From positions 52,608,570 to 52,672,569 of the forward strand of contig NC_085046.1 of NCBI RefSeq assembly GCF_963662255.1: 64,000 nt of DNA, written 5' to 3'. Position 1 is the first letter of the stretch. Every line of letters begins with the position of its first letter. Under the pieces are notes generated by a model. That model saw only the letters and a program-made list of their open reading frames with translations, searched no databases and was not told the DNA's origin. Origin of the DNA: Cinclus cinclus (lineage: Eukaryota > Chordata > Aves > Passeriformes > Cinclidae). This document shows positions 60,961 to 64,000 of this stretch, in pieces. The translations under genes and the position numbers were made by a program.

Positions 60961-63770
60961 GCTGTTCCCACATATTTTTCTCTATGCTCTAGAAAATGAG
61001 TTTGCAAATGTTCTTGTGGATTTTCCTGGGACTTGGTACTACAATGGCATAGGGGCCCTTCCTGATTTCTTGATATTAGATATCCCCTTCATCGCCATCT
61101 ACTCTCCACCAAATCTAGATTGTGCATTTTAGGCCCACTTGGAAATGAACAGCACTGAATATTACTACAGTCGATGAGTTATGCATCTGTGATTGTGATA
61201 CATGTGTGCAATACATGCATGATTTTTTATTTATTTTTGCCTTCCTATAGAGATTTTACTTGACACACTCAGACATCAGTGGCATTTGGCTGGTTATACT
61301 CTACTTTTCTACCTGCTGTTTATTTTTCTGTGTCACAAACAAGCTTGGATTGTTTTGCAAAAGATTATTCATTAATCATAATGGTTCAAACATTTAGGAG
61401 GAAACTGGTTTCCTCCATTATCTATGTAAAAAGAGAATCAGATGGTGTTTGATTGGGTCATAATCATGTTCCTGAGCAGGTAAACTTTAAAAACGGGGAA
61501 CAAATGGATTTTGGCACTGGCTGTACTAGGATGTTTCCTAGTCAACTGGAGCTCTCCTTCCTGTTTCTGCTGCACTTGGAAGTGGTCTTAGCAATGTGAA
61601 TCTTGCTGTGGAGTTAAACTAGCTGGTGTCTGCCTTCATCTGGCACAAACACCTCCACACCCCTCCAGGCACTGGTCTGGAGCAGCTTCCCTTTGTATCT
61701 CTTCAAGGCAGGAAACACCCCCACACACAGGCTTCACTCCTTGAGTTATTTCCCGGGACAGGGATCCTTCCCACCCTGCAGGAGAAGATATGGCTTTTAG
61801 GAATGGGCTGAGAGTGCCAAAACTCACCCACTCAGCCAGCCAGCAGGAAAACTCAGTTACTGGCCTTGTTGCCTCCAAGCCCTGTTTGGGTTTGTTCCCT
61901 CTGAGGTCGGAGCAGTGGGGGGCAGGCGGGTGGTTTTACTTTTTGTGCCAGCACAGCAATCTGATGATGATACATGGTCTCCTGGGGTACTGGCCAGCTG
62001 AGGTCACTGCCTTGCAAAAATACTAAGCAGCTCTGCGTTTTGAGCATGATTTTCTGTGAACCAAACCCATTCTCAGCTCAGTCAGAGCTGAACTCCACCT
62101 TTGACAAGCAGACAGTTTGGTTGGGCCAAATGGTGTAGTAGTGTGACATTGCTAAGAGGGAAAATAGTCCATGTTTTGATGTACTACAGTTATATTTCCA
62201 CATTTGCATTATGGCTTTGCCACTGTTGCCAAGAGAGTCATAATTCAGAATCTGGAATAGGTAAATTTCAGCAAGGTGTCGTAGGTTAAATGATGTTCAG
62301 TGGCCCTTTTTTCCCTTTGGTATGTAAAGCACCTGAGAAGTCCTGCTGCTTTTGTACTTCTTTCTGCCAGGCAGAGACCTAACCATAAACACCTGGGGAT
62401 GATGGGAATAAAAATGTTATACACCAAGGATGCTAGGCAGGAGAGACTTTCCTGGGCTCATTTCTCCAGTACAGAGGTAGGGCAGGTGGAAGTTGGTCTT
62501 AGCCAAAAGCAGTTCAGAGGATCTGTGCTTGATCCAGCAGAAGAACCTTCTGGTTAAAAGGAGCCAGGCCCTTTTGGGAATGTGCTGAGTAGATGAGTAG
62601 TGTTAAATAGCATGGAGAAAGAGAGGAGAGTGGCCCAAAGACTACGTTCAAAACCCAGTGTGAACTTGGGTCAGGCCAGCATTACAGTGCAGTAGCCTTG
62701 AGGCAATCATGCAGCCAACATGCTGCTTGTTTTGTGGTGAAGAGCCAAAATCAGAACATTTTGAGGGGCGTTACAAGCCGAAGCATGGGTTACGAAGCAT
62801 GCAGAGGATCATTTGGTATCCAAGCTGAAGACACTTGGATTGATTAACCTAACTTAGGGAACTGTATTAACTGAAGTCCCCACCTGTAAAAATTGGTATG
62901 GACATGGTCCTCCTGGGTATGTAAATTAATTCAGGGAGAGAGTACATGCCATGGGGATTGGATGCATGTATGTGCATACACTGAGAGATTTAAAGACACG
63001 ATAGATTTTCAACATGTGCCACAATCTGCATGTCAACTATCATTAAAATGTCATCTTTGGAAAATAATGCTTGTGTGGGGCATTCTCAAAAAACATTAAT
63101 CATGTTTATAGCCATATATTAGGTGGAGTGCGTTATATATTTTTCCTGCTTAGGACATGAGGTAATTGACACCAGATTTGCAAGTTTTCCATTGAGTCAA
63201 TTAAATAATCATCAGAATATATTTATTTTATATGCATAACATTTGCAGTAACATTTCTTTTGTTGGCTAAGAAATAAGGTCTATGATTATTCTTTGAATT
63301 AGAATTTCAAGAATATACTGGATAGTTTATATACAAAATCAGGGAATTAAATGCACTTTAGTTTCATAAATGAAACATATAGAACCACTTCCTTTCAATC
63401 TGTGTGCCAAAATCTCTTCATATATGGAATTTTAATGGTGGAAAACTTCAGGAAATTAATACATCTTTTTTTCTTAAATTATAAAATGGGGGGAAGGGAG
63501 AAAGGAAAGAAAAAAAAAAGTATTGACAATGAATTATTGTTTTACTACTCTACCTTCATTATCACACTCAGTTATGTTACCTTTGGTATTAAGGTGTTCA
63601 CTGTGACTTTATATCAAGTAATATTTAAACCAAGCCATCAAGTGGAGGATGCACGTTCTTTGAGGAAGTTTCTTTCATTTACTGTAAACGAGTAAATCAT
63701 CTCTGAAATTATTTCTATTCATTGCTCAGTTGGCTTTGGTTTCAGCTTTAAGGAGGAAGGAGACCAATTA
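60961..63770. other. Unique sequence, no gene seen
   Basis: No gene or named repeat recognised. An 87-codon plus frame (60869-61132) begins inside the CR1 tail and continues into unique DNA; I regard it as chance. Confidence 0.5.
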
Positions 63771-64000
63771 GTGATAGCCCAAAGAAGAAAAATAATGAAT
63801 ATTCAGAGGCCTAGAAAGCATGACCTCCTGAGGAAAGACTGAAAGATTTGGGTTTGTTTAGTCTAAAGAGGAGAAGGCTTAGAGAGAAAGATGATCACAG
63901 CCTTTGAGTACATCAAAAGTTGCTCCAGAAGAGGATGAGAATACGTAGTTCTCTGTGCCCTCTCTGGGTAGAGCAAGAAGTGACAGGCTGATGCTGAGGC
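63771..64000 (+). mobile_element. CR1 LINE, ORF2 end, running off the window
   Basis: The phrases 'cctagaaagcatgacctcc', 'gaggaaagactgaaagattt', 'gtttgtttagtctaaagagg' and 'agaaggcttagagag', then a 'gagtacatcaaaag' phrase, follow the CR1 ORF2 block that encodes the HLSYEERLREL-like and YLK-like segments. The sense strand is plus, opposite to the CR1 copies at 48-49 and 61 kb. The forward frame is interrupted, so the copy is inactive. The 3' octamers must lie beyond the window. Confidence 0.85.

Noticed and set aside
1..64000. CRISPR arrays, bacterial operons, phage or plasmid features
   Set aside because: No regularly spaced direct repeats and no prokaryotic gene organisation; the repeat content is that of a bird.

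Overview
This is AT-rich vertebrate DNA, almost certainly from a bird and probably a passerine. The evidence is its repeats. Several CR1 LINE copies carry the avian 3' end, with octamer repeats of the ATTCTGTG type. There is a solo endogenous-retrovirus LTR of a type I recognise from songbird genomes, plus the tail of a second LTR. Degraded MIR-type SINEs form an older layer. Nothing in the window is bacterial or viral in organisation.

I find no intact protein-coding gene. The open reading frames are short, overlap on both strands, and mostly fall inside repeats or GC-richer patches. The window is best read as a gene desert or the inside of a very long intron.

Layout: (1) 0-9 kb is unique sequence with an eroded CR1 near 0.9-1.25 kb and weak MIR/L2-like relics near 3.2 and 7.0 kb. 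(2) At 9.3-9.8 kb lies a broken fragment of a Ty3/gypsy-type pol gene, unexpected in a bird. (3) At 14.2-14.4 kb is a CpG-bearing patch, open for 65 codons on the minus strand and flanked on the plus strand by good splice signals. (4) At 15.1-15.95 kb is a GC-richer patch. (5) At 26.04-26.67 kb is a true CpG island, the only strong promoter candidate. (6) At 37.09-37.17 kb is a short candidate exon with strong splice sites. (7) At 40.83-41.35 kb is the solo LTR, flanked by a perfect 5-bp target-site duplication. (8) At 47.95-49.24 kb a younger CR1 is nested inside an older one. (9) At 51.2 kb is an LTR tail, and at 52.8-53.06 kb a diverged 170-bp-spaced duplication. (10) MIR relics lie at 30.8, 35.4, 44.8 and 59.5 kb. 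(11) CR1 3' ends occur at 60.8 kb and at the right edge.

Repeat assignments rest on recognising family-typical wording in the sequence, without database searches. Subfamily names and ages are therefore not claimed. The CpG island, the two candidate exons and the gypsy relic are the places where something undescribed could lie.
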